The notes under the pieces were generated by a model that was not told the origin of the DNA, searched no databases, and was given only the letters and a program-made list of their open reading frames with translations. The translations under genes and the position numbers were made by a program. 53,689 nt of DNA from Microbacterium testaceum (lineage in GTDB: Bacteria > Actinomycetota > Actinomycetes > Actinomycetales > Microbacteriaceae). The stretch is from positions 1 to 53,689 of the forward strand of contig NZ_QDFT01000023.1 in the NCBI RefSeq assembly GCF_003075375.1, in the 5' to 3' direction. Of the stretch, positions 25,797 through 33,978 are shown piece after piece (positions within the stretch are counted from its first letter, which is position 1; every line of letters begins with the position of its first letter).

Positions 25797-26237
25797 ATGA
25801 TTCGCACAGGACTGACCGTCGTCACCGTCGCTCTCGTGTTCGGGCTGACATCCTGCTACGGCGGGCCCAGTGCCGCCGACCGGGAGGCTCGCTTGACAGC
25901 TGCCCTCGAATCCGGAGGGAGCGGTGTCGTCGGCGCGAAGGCGGTCATCACGCCCTCTGCCGCGGGCGGTCTGACGGTGACGGTGCGGCTCTCGCCCGAG
26001 GGGGTGGAGCCGGGCGGGCGAGAGGTCGCCGCGACGACTCTCTCGCGTGTTCTCGACGTGACGGCCGACAACGCCGCAGACATCAGGGCCACGAGCCTGT
26101 ATCTGTACGCGGAGGACCAAGCCGGCGACGACTTGTCCTTGCGCGACGCCGCGACGGATCTGGGGCTTCAGGAGTCGCTGAACGGGGACTCGCTGACGCT
26201 GGTGGCGGAGGAGTGGACGTCCTTCGCCGAAGAGTGA
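25797..26237 (+). CDS. Small lipoprotein of unknown function
   Basis: 146 residues: signal peptide MIRTGLTVVTVALVFGLTSC with lipobox LTSC (lipidated Cys20), then an acidic, mainly alpha/beta-looking domain of about 125 residues with no recognised motif. Three in-frame ATGs (25782, 25785, 25797) exist; the last has GGGG 6 nt upstream and gives the cleanest signal peptide. Stands alone between a tRNA and a converging transporter gene. Confidence 0.68.
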   Translation: MIRTGLTVVTVALVFGLTSCYGGPSAADREARLTAALESGGSGVVGAKAVITPSAAGGLTVTVRLSPEGVEPGGREVAATTLSRVLDVTADNAADIRATSLYLYAEDQAGDDLSLRDAATDLGLQESLNGDSLTLVAEEWTSFAEE

Positions 26238-26318
26238 CGGGCGCCTGCGCCCCCATGACGTGGCTGCCCCTCGCGTCAGGACGAGGAAGAGTCGTCGCGA
26301 GTCCCGACGACGACCGTC

Positions 26319-27284
26319 TCAGTTCACCCGCGGCTTCGCGCGCTTGCCGTCCGCGGTGACCTGCGGGTGGTGCTTCGTCAGCTGGATGACGCCCCAGGTC
26401 GCGATGGCGCCGGCGATGACGAAGCCGATGAGCGCCCACGCCGGGGCCGTCGACGCCTCACCGAGCACCAGCAGGCCGATGAGCACCGCGACGATCGGGT
26501 CGATCACGGTGAGGCCCGCGATGACGAGGTCGGGCGGGCCGACCGAGTACGCGGTCTGCACGAAGTACGCGCCGACCGCGACCGCCGCGAGGAGCGCGAC
26601 CAGGCACAGCAGCGTCAGCCACTCGAAGTCGCCCGCCTGCGCGCGGCTGATGACCACCTTGGCCAGTGTCGCGACGAAGCCGTAGATGACACCCGCGGCC
26701 ATGATGTAGAACAGCGCCTGCGCGCGACGGCGGACGAGGATCCAGAAGACCCCGAACACGATGACGACGACCGCCAGGATGCCGAGGATGATCAGCAGTT
26801 CGCGTTCGGTGATCACGTGCTCGGTGGCGAAGAACGCCGCGATCGTGACGAACACGAGGATGCCGCCGACGCACAGCGCGATCGCGACGAGGGACTGCCG
26901 CGTCGGTTTGTGACGCGAGACGCGGGCGTTCAGCACGGTGGTGATGACGAGGGCGATCGCCCCCAGCGGCTGGACGAGGATCAGCGGCGCCACCGACAGG
27001 GCGGACAGCTGGCACACGATCGCCAATCCGAGCATGACCGTTCCGGCCACCCAGGACGGGCGCGTCAGCAGCGAGGTGAGCTGCGAGCGTGAGAGGCCGC
27101 CGGTGGTCTTGCCGCCCGACAGGCGTTCGACTTTCTGCACGCCGCGGTGCTGGTACTGCGCGCCGAACGACATGAACACGGCACCGAGAAGGGCCAGCGG
27201 GATGCCGAGCAGGATGCGCGGGTCGCGGAACACACCGACGAGCTGGTCGATTCCGTCGCTGAGGGTGGCATCGAGCGGAGTCAC
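26319..27284 (-). CDS. DMT-family (NIPA-like) membrane transporter
   Basis: 321 residues with about nine to ten transmembrane helices, beginning near LLGIPLALLGAVFMSFGAQYQHRG and ending IGFVIAGAIATWGVIQL. The layout matches the DMT superfamily, closest to NIPA-like magnesium transporters; the substrate is not known. GTG 27284 is preceded by TATCGT (27291-27296) at 6 nt, so leaderless. Divergent from def, the two -10 boxes being only about 17 nt apart. Confidence 0.82.
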   Translation of the reverse strand: MTPLDATLSDGIDQLVGVFRDPRILLGIPLALLGAVFMSFGAQYQHRGVQKVERLSGGKTTGGLSRSQLTSLLTRPSWVAGTVMLGLAIVCQLSALSVAPLILVQPLGAIALVITTVLNARVSRHKPTRQSLVAIALCVGGILVFVTIAAFFATEHVITERELLIILGILAVVVIVFGVFWILVRRRAQALFYIMAAGVIYGFVATLAKVVISRAQAGDFEWLTLLCLVALLAAVAVGAYFVQTAYSVGPPDLVIAGLTVIDPIVAVLIGLLVLGEASTAPAWALIGFVIAGAIATWGVIQLTKHHPQVTADGKRAKPRVN

Positions 27285-27290
27285 CCCTCG

Positions 27291-27319
27291 ACGATAACCG
27301 CAGCCCCGCTGGATAGGCT
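27291..27319. promoter_or_regulatory. Compact divergent leaderless promoters
   Basis: TATCGT (27291-27296, minus) serves the DMT transporter and TAGGCT (27314-27319, plus) serves def; each ends 6 nt from its start codon. Only 41 nt separate the two start codons, so each promoter's -35 region lies on or beyond the opposite -10 box and the two may compete. Confidence 0.55.
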
Positions 27320-27325
27320 GGAGAC

Positions 27326-27892
27326 GTGGCCGTACTCCCGATCCGCATCATGGGCGATCCCGTGTTGCACGCTCCCGCTGCCCGCGTCGACGAGATCACC
27401 GACGAGGTGCGTCAGCTCGTCGCCGACATGTTCGAGACGATGGACGCCGCTCCCGGCGTCGGTCTCGCCGCCCCGCAGGTGGGCGTGGGGCTGCGCATCT
27501 TCACGTACACCTACGAGGACGACGAGGGTCAGCCGTGGCGCGGCGTCGTCATCAACCCCGAGCTGTGGATCCGCCCGCTCGAGCCCGGCTACCCCGACCC
27601 GGATGAAGAGAGCGAGGGGTGCCTGTCGTTCCCCGGCGAGCGCTTTGCGCTGCGTCGTTCCGAAGCGGCGCTGCTGACAGGCACCGATCTCGAGGGTCAC
27701 GCGGTGCGCATCGAGGTGACGGGGTGGCGTGCGCGGATCCTGCAGCACGAGTTCGACCACCTCGACGGTGTCCTGTACGTCGATCGTCTGGACGACGAGG
27801 ATGCGCGGGTCGTGGCCAAGATCGCGAAGAAGCGCAAGTGGGGCAAGCCGGGAGCCTCGTGGATGCCGGGGGTCGACGACATCGACGCGTGA
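27326..27892 (+). CDS. def: Peptide deformylase
   Basis: Metalloenzyme removing the formyl group from nascent N-termini. 188 residues with the three family motifs: GVGLAAPQ, EGCLSFP (metal ligand Cys99) and HEFDH at 141-145 (metal ligands His141 and His145, catalytic Glu142). GTG 27326 lies 6 nt after TAGGCT, a leaderless start. Other def copies may exist elsewhere. Confidence 0.95.
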   Translation: MAVLPIRIMGDPVLHAPAARVDEITDEVRQLVADMFETMDAAPGVGLAAPQVGVGLRIFTYTYEDDEGQPWRGVVINPELWIRPLEPGYPDPDEESEGCLSFPGERFALRRSEAALLTGTDLEGHAVRIEVTGWRARILQHEFDHLDGVLYVDRLDDEDARVVAKIAKKRKWGKPGASWMPGVDDIDA

Positions 27893-27926
27893 GCGTCGTC
27901 ACGGGTGCGGCGCCGGGGCGCGGCAT

Positions 27927-27941
27927 CCGGAACCGTTCCGG
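27927..27941. terminator. Short palindrome between convergent genes
   Basis: CCGGAACCGTTCCGG, a 15-nt palindrome with a single central base, in the 50-nt gap between def and the leftward YgiC-like gene. The usable stem is short (5 bp plus), so terminator function is tentative. Confidence 0.3.
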
Positions 27942-27942
27942 C

Positions 27943-29247
27943 TCAGCCCTCGATGATGTTGGGGGCGAAGCGGCAGTAGTAGTCGGTGATGGGTCCGTCG
28001 GACTCGCGGATGCCGACCCCGTACGCCTCGTCGTCGACGACCCACGACCCCAGGACGGGGTGGTTGCTCCCCCGCGCGCCGGGGAAGTCGGGCAGCTCGT
28101 GGTACTGCTGCCAGACGCGTTCGCGTCCGAGTCCCTCGCGGCGGTACTCCTGCCCGTTCGAGGTGACCGTGCCGTCGGCGCGGTGGACGCGGATGCCGTC
28201 GCCCTCGCGGCCGAAGACGGGTTTGACGACGAAGTCGCTCATGCCGTTCGGGCCGTCGGCGTAGGCCGGCAGCAGGTTGGGGTGACCGGGGTACAGGCGC
28301 CACAGGGCGACGAGCAGCAGTTTGTTGGACAGCAGCATCTTCCACGCCGGCTCGTACCAATGGCCGAAGAGCCCGCGGCCGGCGATGAGCAGCGCGCCGA
28401 ACTCCTGGTCGCCGGTGACCCGGTCCTCTCCCGAGACGAGGTCCTCCCAGGGGTAGAGCTTGAAGAGGTTGCGGATGACGGGGAACTGCGTGCCCGGTTC
28501 GTCGCCGGGCAGGGCGGCGATGCTGCGGGACGAGCCCCACGGCTCGGGGACGCCCACGAACTGGCGGGCTCCGTGGTGCCAGCCGATGTCCTTCATCTCG
28601 ATGCCGGTGTGCTCCCACCCGGCCTCGGCGGCGAGGTCGCGCATGTAGGCGACGGTGTCCCAGTCCTCGCCGTAGGTGTCGGCATCCGAGTGGGCCACGA
28701 ACAACCGCCCGCCCTCGCCCTCGTTCAGCGAGCGGTGCAGCAGGGTGCGCCACCGGGCGACCAGGGCCTCGTGCAGACCGTTCCACTGGTCGGTGCCGGC
28801 CGGCACGGCGCCGCTGGCGATACGGTCCTGCAGCCACATCCACTGCGTCACCGACGCCTCGATGAGGCCGGTGGGGGTGTCGGCGTTGTACTCGAGCATC
28901 TTGGCCGGTGAGCCGTCTCCGGCGTAGGCCAGGTCGAAGCGCGCGTAGACGTCGGGTTCGGCCTGCTCGAGCGACCACTGCGCGAACTCGAACGCCCGCG
29001 GGGGCAGTCCGAGGGTGCCGAGTTCGCCCGTGGCGAGGTATCGCGCCGCTTCGCGACTCATGCGGTGCAGCTCTTCGGTCTCGCGCTCGAGCTGCTCGAC
29101 CTCGGGCAGGGTGAAGACGTAGGCGGCGCCGTCGTTCCAGTACTCCACCGCCGAGCCGTCGTCGCGGACGGAGCGCGAGTAGATCAGACCCGACTGCTTG
29201 ATCGTGCGCTCCCAGTCGGGGCGCGGGTCCATCTCGATCCGGTGCAT
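27943..29247 (-). CDS. YgiC-like ATP-grasp protein (glutathionylspermidine synthase C-terminal family)
   Basis: 434 residues across the whole GSP-synthetase ATP-grasp domain: MLEYNADTPTGLIEA, YGEDWDTVAYM, FVVKPVFGREGDGI (nucleotide-binding lysine region) and a C-terminal SWVVDDEAYGVGIRESDGPITDYYCRF. There is no amidase domain, so it matches YgiC/YjfC-type ligases of unknown substrate rather than true glutathionylspermidine synthase; actinobacteria lack glutathione. ATG 29247 shares one base with the stop of the lipoprotein gene (TGATG). The frame extends to 29901 over that gene and is rejected there. Confidence 0.85.
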   Translation of the reverse strand: MHRIEMDPRPDWERTIKQSGLIYSRSVRDDGSAVEYWNDGAAYVFTLPEVEQLERETEELHRMSREAARYLATGELGTLGLPPRAFEFAQWSLEQAEPDVYARFDLAYAGDGSPAKMLEYNADTPTGLIEASVTQWMWLQDRIASGAVPAGTDQWNGLHEALVARWRTLLHRSLNEGEGGRLFVAHSDADTYGEDWDTVAYMRDLAAEAGWEHTGIEMKDIGWHHGARQFVGVPEPWGSSRSIAALPGDEPGTQFPVIRNLFKLYPWEDLVSGEDRVTGDQEFGALLIAGRGLFGHWYEPAWKMLLSNKLLLVALWRLYPGHPNLLPAYADGPNGMSDFVVKPVFGREGDGIRVHRADGTVTSNGQEYRREGLGRERVWQQYHELPDFPGARGSNHPVLGSWVVDDEAYGVGIRESDGPITDYYCRFAPNIIEG

Positions 29248-29621
29248 CAGCCGCCGAAGCCTCCGCCCGAACCCGACCCGCCGAAGCCGCCGCGCGACAC
29301 GCTGTCGCCGCTGCTCGAGATGCCCTTCGCCGCGGTGCGGCCGGATGGCAGCGTGTCGGTTCCACCCGATACGGGCTGACCGACGGCGGGGATCGTCCGG
29401 CTGCTCGTACCCAGGGGGAGGAAGTACCACCCGGCTCCCCCGCCGTGGTTGTTGCAGTCGTCGTCGGGCAGACGCTTCTCGGTGGCGTTGTCGCGGCAGA
29501 TCTGCGCGTAGTCCTCGGAGACGTTCGTCCCCTGCCCGCAGCCGGTGAGCGTCGCGGCGAGCGCGGCGACCACGCCGACGGTGACGGTGCGGGAGGCGCG
29601 GCGGCGCGCGTGCGGATGCAT
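29247..29621 (-). CDS. YgiB-like small lipoprotein with Gly-rich C-terminus
   Basis: 124 residues: basic N-terminus, lipobox LTGC (Cys28), three further Cys (in YAQICRD, DDDCNN and near Cys28), the aromatic GWYFLP segment and a tail SRGGFGGSGSGGGFGG. The RGGFG motif near the end recalls YgiB (DUF1190), encoded next to ygiC in E. coli. GAGGAG lies 7 nt before ATG 29621. Coupled by TGATG to the ATP-grasp gene, whose ligase could act on this tail; that is inference. Confidence 0.72.
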   Translation of the reverse strand: MHPHARRRASRTVTVGVVAALAATLTGCGQGTNVSEDYAQICRDNATEKRLPDDDCNNHGGGAGWYFLPLGTSSRTIPAVGQPVSGGTDTLPSGRTAAKGISSSGDSVSRGGFGGSGSGGGFGG

Positions 29622-29714
29622 GGGGGTTCTCCTCGGGGATGCCGGTTCGTCGGCTCCTCGGCGATGCTCTCACACCCGGGTGGCCGCGGGCGTCGGGAGC
29701 CGGTCCGCGTCGGG

Positions 29715-30644
29715 TCAGCGCGCGAAGGCGTGGAGGTGGAGCTCGTCGCTGAGGGCCTCGCTCGCGAGGCGGCCTCGGACGCTCGTGCCCTGCTCGTCGA
29801 GGGGTGGACTGACGACCGCCGCCCCGAGGCGCCCCCGCGCGGCCAGGACGACACCGCCCGAGACGCTGGATTTGGCGGGGACGCCGACGGCGCGCATCCA
29901 CCGCCCCGATCCGTCGTACATCCCGCAGGTCGCCATGACCGACACGACGTCGCGGGCGACGCGTTCGGGCACGACGCGCGCCCCCGTGCGCGGATTGACC
30001 CCTCCCCCGGCGAGGGTGGCCCCCATGACGGCGAGGGTCTCGGCATCCACCAGCGTCGCACAGGCGCGTGCGTACACGGCGACGGCGTCGTCGGCCGACG
30101 CCCGCAGTTGGCCTTCGGCGCGCAGCAGGTGGGCGAGCGCGTGATTGCGGTCGCCCAGCAGATGCTCGTCGTGGGCGATGTCGTCGTCGACGTCGAGTTC
30201 GCGTCCGGCGAAGGCCGCGAGACCGGCGGCGATCCGGTCCATGCGCTCCTCGGGGCCCGCGCCCCTCACGAGCGAGGCGGTGACGATGGCGCCGGCGTTG
30301 ACCATGGGGTTCGGCGGGCGCCCGGTGCCGCTCTCGAGCAGGATGGCGTCGAAGGACTCCCCCGTCGGCTCGATGCCGACCCGGTCGAGGGCTCCGCCCT
30401 CGGTGTCGAGCAGCGCGAGGGCGAACAGGAACGGCTTGACCGCCGATTGCACGCTCACGGTCACGTCGGCCTCGGTGCTGACGCGCACCGTGCCGTCGGG
30501 CAGGGCGAGTGCGATGCCGCAGAGGCCGGGGTCGGCGCCGGCGAGGGCGGGGATGCTGTCGTCGACCCGGCCGTCCCGGTCGTGCCGCACGCGTTCGCGC
30601 AGCGCCTCGACGTCGTAGCGGGAGGGATCGGGGTTCGGGGTCAC
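29715..30644 (-). CDS. glsA: Glutaminase
   Basis: Hydrolyses glutamine to glutamate and ammonia. 309 residues; serine-dependent beta-lactamase-like fold with Ser67-x2-Lys70 in SVQSAVKPF, PPNPMVNAGAI, and C-terminal VMATCGMYDGSGRWMRAVGVPAKSSVSGG. GTG start at 30644 with GGGGGA directly upstream. It is 93 nt upstream of the lipoprotein gene in the same direction and may be cotranscribed, though each has its own ribosome binding site. Confidence 0.93.
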   Translation of the reverse strand: MTPNPDPSRYDVEALRERVRHDRDGRVDDSIPALAGADPGLCGIALALPDGTVRVSTEADVTVSVQSAVKPFLFALALLDTEGGALDRVGIEPTGESFDAILLESGTGRPPNPMVNAGAIVTASLVRGAGPEERMDRIAAGLAAFAGRELDVDDDIAHDEHLLGDRNHALAHLLRAEGQLRASADDAVAVYARACATLVDAETLAVMGATLAGGGVNPRTGARVVPERVARDVVSVMATCGMYDGSGRWMRAVGVPAKSSVSGGVVLAARGRLGAAVVSPPLDEQGTSVRGRLASEALSDELHLHAFAR

Positions 30645-30699
30645 TCCCCCAGACTCGCAGGCATCGGGCGGGCGCGCCCGGGGTTGCGTTCTCCGGCGC

Positions 30700-33168
30700 T
30701 CAGTACAGCCCGCGGTCGGCCAGCGCGGCCCGCAGGATCGGAGTCAGCCGCTCCGCGAACGCCGGGGTGACGTGCGTGTCGTCGTAGCGGACGGGCGTGT
30801 CACCGGCGAAGGCGGGGCAGATCCCCTGCCAGCAGGTGAACGGCAGAGCGCTGATGGCGGCGTCACCGGTCGTCGCGGCCTGCGCCTCGGCGGCGGTCTG
30901 CATCTGCGTCCACACGTCGTCGACCGCCGAGAGGCAGGCGCTCGGTCCCGTCACCGGCGAGAAGCAGCGCCCGAGATCGGCACCGTGCGGCGGGGGCGCG
31001 AGGTACACGGTGCGCCCCGGCGGCGCCCAGGCCGAGACCAGGCGGGCGGTGGCGGATGCCAGGTCGCCGGCGCCCAGGTCGCGTCCGTCGACCGAGCGGG
31101 CCAGGGTGAACGCGTTCGACACCACCACCAGGTCGGCGGGTGCGGCCGACACCAGGGCCGACACCTCGCGCTTGCGCGCGTCGCAGCCGGCGGTGACCGC
31201 CGGGTCGCGACTCTCGATCAGGACGTCGGTGAAGCGGCATCCGTACATCCCGACGGTCGTCACCCGCCACGCACCCCCGCTCTCGGCCGCGAGCCGTGCG
31301 AACGCGGGAGCGTAGGCCATGGCGCTGGAATCGCCGACGAGGTACAGGTGGTGGGCGGCGCCGGGGTCGCCCCACGAGCAGGAGTCGGCATCCGGAGCGC
31401 GATCCGGGGTGAAGCAGTCGTGGGCGGGGTTGGCCGACGAGGAGTCGCGCAAAGCCTGGTCGAGCGAGGGATGGAGCGTCGGCCAGGCGTCGGCGGTCGT
31501 CGCGGCGGCGAGTTGGTCCTGAAGCGTCGCGAGAGCGTCGCCGGCGTCGACAGCCGCCTCGGTCGACGCGGGCGCTACGGTCGGCATACCCGGCAGGGCT
31601 GGTGCGCCGTAGGCGAGGAGCACCGCGAGGACGGTCGCGCCGGCGCCGATGACCAGAGAGGTCAGGGCCATCGCAGCGCGCGGTGCGAAGCGCTCGCGCC
31701 ACGTCGCCCAGTCCTCGGTGGCGGTGGCGGGTGTCGCGGGGGTCGCGGGGGCCACGGGGGACGCCGCGGTAATGGCCGGCGCGGATGCGCCGGGGGCAGG
31801 CGTCTCGGAGGACGGGTGCGCAGGGGCGGTGCCGGGGCGACGGGTGTCGGGGACGGTCGCCGGTGCGGCGAGGGTCGGACTCGCGGCGGCGGGAGCATGT
31901 CCCCCGGCGGCGGGAGCGCGACCCGCGGCGGCGGGAGTCGTAGGGCGCGAGCCGGGGTAGTACCGCTGACCGGGCACCCATCCGGGCGGTCGCGAGGTGA
32001 GGGCACTCGCGCGAGCGGGTACGGCCGCCGCCGGCGAGGCGGAGGGGGTGGACGGAGCCGGTGGCACGGCCACGGGTCGACCGTCTTGACGCGTGGCGAG
32101 CGGCCACGGCAGGCGATGGAGCGGCTGCTCCACGCCGAGGTACGTCGCGACGGTCAGCACCGCGATCCCCAGGGCGGTGATGGCGAGGGCAGCGGGGCCG
32201 GGGGGCAGGACGACGCCCGCGAACACGATGACGGGCAAATGCCACAGGTAGAGCGAGTACGACACGTCCCCGATGGCGACGGCGACGGGGTTGGACAGCG
32301 GGAACAAGTGGCGGTGGCGGGGGTCGCCGGCCACCCCGCCGGCGATCACCAGGGCCGCCCCGGCCACGGGCAGCGCCGCCCACGGCGCGGGGAAGGGTTC
32401 GGTGGGGTCGACGACGAAGAACGCGGCGACGACGACACCCAGGCCCGCCCACGCCATCGCACCGCCCACCGCCGGGTGCAGGCGGCGGAGCGGTCCGCGG
32501 GATGCCGCGAGCATCGCGCCCACGGCGAGTTCGCCCACCCTGGTCGTCGTCGAGAAGTACGCCATGCTGGCGTCCACGGGCGTCAGTAGGACCGCCGCGG
32601 CCCCGGAGAGGGCGATCACCGCCAGCGCGAGGACGGCGACGGTCATTCGACCCCCGCGTCCGCGGCGGATGGTTCGCGGCAGCAGCATCGCCGCCCCCAG
32701 GACCATCACGGGCCACGCGACCGAGAACTGCTCCTCGACCGAGAGCGACCAGAAGTGCTGCAGCGGTGACACGTCGCCCGCGGCGAAGTAGTCGCGGCCC
32801 TCGAGTCCGAAGCGCCAGTTCGAGACGAGTCCCACCGCGGCGAGCGCGTCGCCGACCGTCCTCTCGGCACGGACGACCGAGAACAGCGCGAACCCGGCGG
32901 CGACGACGACGGCCATCACGAGCAGGGCGGCGGGGAGCAGGCGTTTCAGGCGCCGCGCGAAGAACGTCGACAGCCGGATGGTCCCCGCGACGCGCAGCTC
33001 GGAGAGAAGGATGCCGGTGACGAGGAATCCCGAGAGCACGAAGAACACGTCGACGCCGACGAAGCCCCCGCGGGGCCACCCCGTGAGATGGGTCCCCACG
33101 ACCGCCAGGACGGCGATCGCGCGCAGACCCTGCAGATCACGCCGCACACGCGACACGCGAGCGATCAC
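30700..33168 (-). CDS. Acyltransferase 3 (OafA-type) with C-terminal SGNH hydrolase domain
   Basis: 822 residues. The N-terminal membrane acyltransferase (about 1-375, ten or eleven helices) has R-x10-H in RDLQGLRAIAVLAVVGTHL and FFVLSGFLVTG. A long Ala/Pro-rich linker (about 380-490), another helix near 510-530 and an exterior SGNH domain follow, with Gly612-Asp613-Ser614 (VGDSS) and Asp796-x2-His799. Such proteins O-acetylate cell-surface polysaccharide or peptidoglycan, the SGNH part passing acyl groups outside. GTG 33168, GGAG 5 nt upstream. Confidence 0.92.
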   Translation of the reverse strand: MIARVSRVRRDLQGLRAIAVLAVVGTHLTGWPRGGFVGVDVFFVLSGFLVTGILLSELRVAGTIRLSTFFARRLKRLLPAALLVMAVVVAAGFALFSVVRAERTVGDALAAVGLVSNWRFGLEGRDYFAAGDVSPLQHFWSLSVEEQFSVAWPVMVLGAAMLLPRTIRRGRGGRMTVAVLALAVIALSGAAAVLLTPVDASMAYFSTTTRVGELAVGAMLAASRGPLRRLHPAVGGAMAWAGLGVVVAAFFVVDPTEPFPAPWAALPVAGAALVIAGGVAGDPRHRHLFPLSNPVAVAIGDVSYSLYLWHLPVIVFAGVVLPPGPAALAITALGIAVLTVATYLGVEQPLHRLPWPLATRQDGRPVAVPPAPSTPSASPAAAVPARASALTSRPPGWVPGQRYYPGSRPTTPAAAGRAPAAGGHAPAAASPTLAAPATVPDTRRPGTAPAHPSSETPAPGASAPAITAASPVAPATPATPATATEDWATWRERFAPRAAMALTSLVIGAGATVLAVLLAYGAPALPGMPTVAPASTEAAVDAGDALATLQDQLAAATTADAWPTLHPSLDQALRDSSSANPAHDCFTPDRAPDADSCSWGDPGAAHHLYLVGDSSAMAYAPAFARLAAESGGAWRVTTVGMYGCRFTDVLIESRDPAVTAGCDARKREVSALVSAAPADLVVVSNAFTLARSVDGRDLGAGDLASATARLVSAWAPPGRTVYLAPPPHGADLGRCFSPVTGPSACLSAVDDVWTQMQTAAEAQAATTGDAAISALPFTCWQGICPAFAGDTPVRYDDTHVTPAFAERLTPILRAALADRGLY

Positions 33169-33304
33169 AACAGCTCCCTCCGGCCGCGGGAACCGGCCGC
33201 AGAGAGCTTAGTGGAAGCGCTCCCACGACGGGTGTACGGCAAGCACCGACCCCGCGCGAAAGCAAGCCCCGTTCTGCGCGACGTCGCGGTGCTTTCATGA
33301 GCGC

Positions 33305-33823
33305 ATGTGGCAGATCGCGGGTCTTCCCGCTCATCCCTTGCTGGTGCACGCCGTGGTCGTGCTCATCCCGCTGGCGGCGCTGATGGTCGTCCTCGGCAGC
33401 GTCTGGCCGGCGGCGCGTCGCCGTCTCGGCATCCTCACCCCGATCGTCGCACTCGTGGCGCTGATCTTCGTGCCGCTGGCGAAAGAGGCCGGAGAAGCCC
33501 TGGAGCGGCAGGTGCCGGAGTCGGCGGTGCTCGAGCGGCACACCGAGCTCGGCGATCAGCTGCTGCCGTGGGCGATCGGCCTGTTCGTCGTCGCCGCGGG
33601 GCAGTGGGTGTGGTTCCGGGTACGCGATCGTCGGGCGCCTCGTTCGGCCGAGCAGCGTGCCGCCCCCGGTCGCTCGCGCGTGCTGACGCTCGTCATCGCC
33701 GTCGTCGCGGTCGCGGTGTCGGTGGGCACCACCGTCTCGGTCGTGCAGGTGGGCGATAGCGGCGCGCGTGCGGTGTGGTCGAGCGACACCGGCGGGACGC
33801 CGTCGGGCGGCGACGACGGCTGA
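33305..33823 (+). CDS. DUF2231 membrane protein
   Basis: 172 residues, four transmembrane helices, with the N-terminal motif GLPAHPLLVHAVVVLIPLA typical of DUF2231 (function unknown; sometimes linked to redox or cytochrome proteins). A Gly/Ser/Asp-rich tail ends the protein. No clear ribosome binding site precedes ATG 33305, so the start may be leaderless, but the hexamer upstream is poor. Confidence 0.82.
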   Translation: MWQIAGLPAHPLLVHAVVVLIPLAALMVVLGSVWPAARRRLGILTPIVALVALIFVPLAKEAGEALERQVPESAVLERHTELGDQLLPWAIGLFVVAAGQWVWFRVRDRRAPRSAEQRAAPGRSRVLTLVIAVVAVAVSVGTTVSVVQVGDSGARAVWSSDTGGTPSGGDDG

Positions 33824-33978
33824 GACGCGGACCGGCGGGCATTATGCGCGTCGGCACCCCCGCTCGCCACCCCCGTCCGGCGCGCACCACGTGTGCATAG
33901 TGTCGGCTCTCGGAGGGATGACCGCACGGCATCCCCCCTCGCTGCTCGCCCCCGCGGCGCCTCCTCCCGAAGGACCCG

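Noticed and set aside
29248..29901. Extension of the YgiC-like frame over the lipoprotein gene
   Set aside because: The lipoprotein frame has a lipobox, a ribosome binding site and a TGATG junction; the extension is Arg-rich noise.
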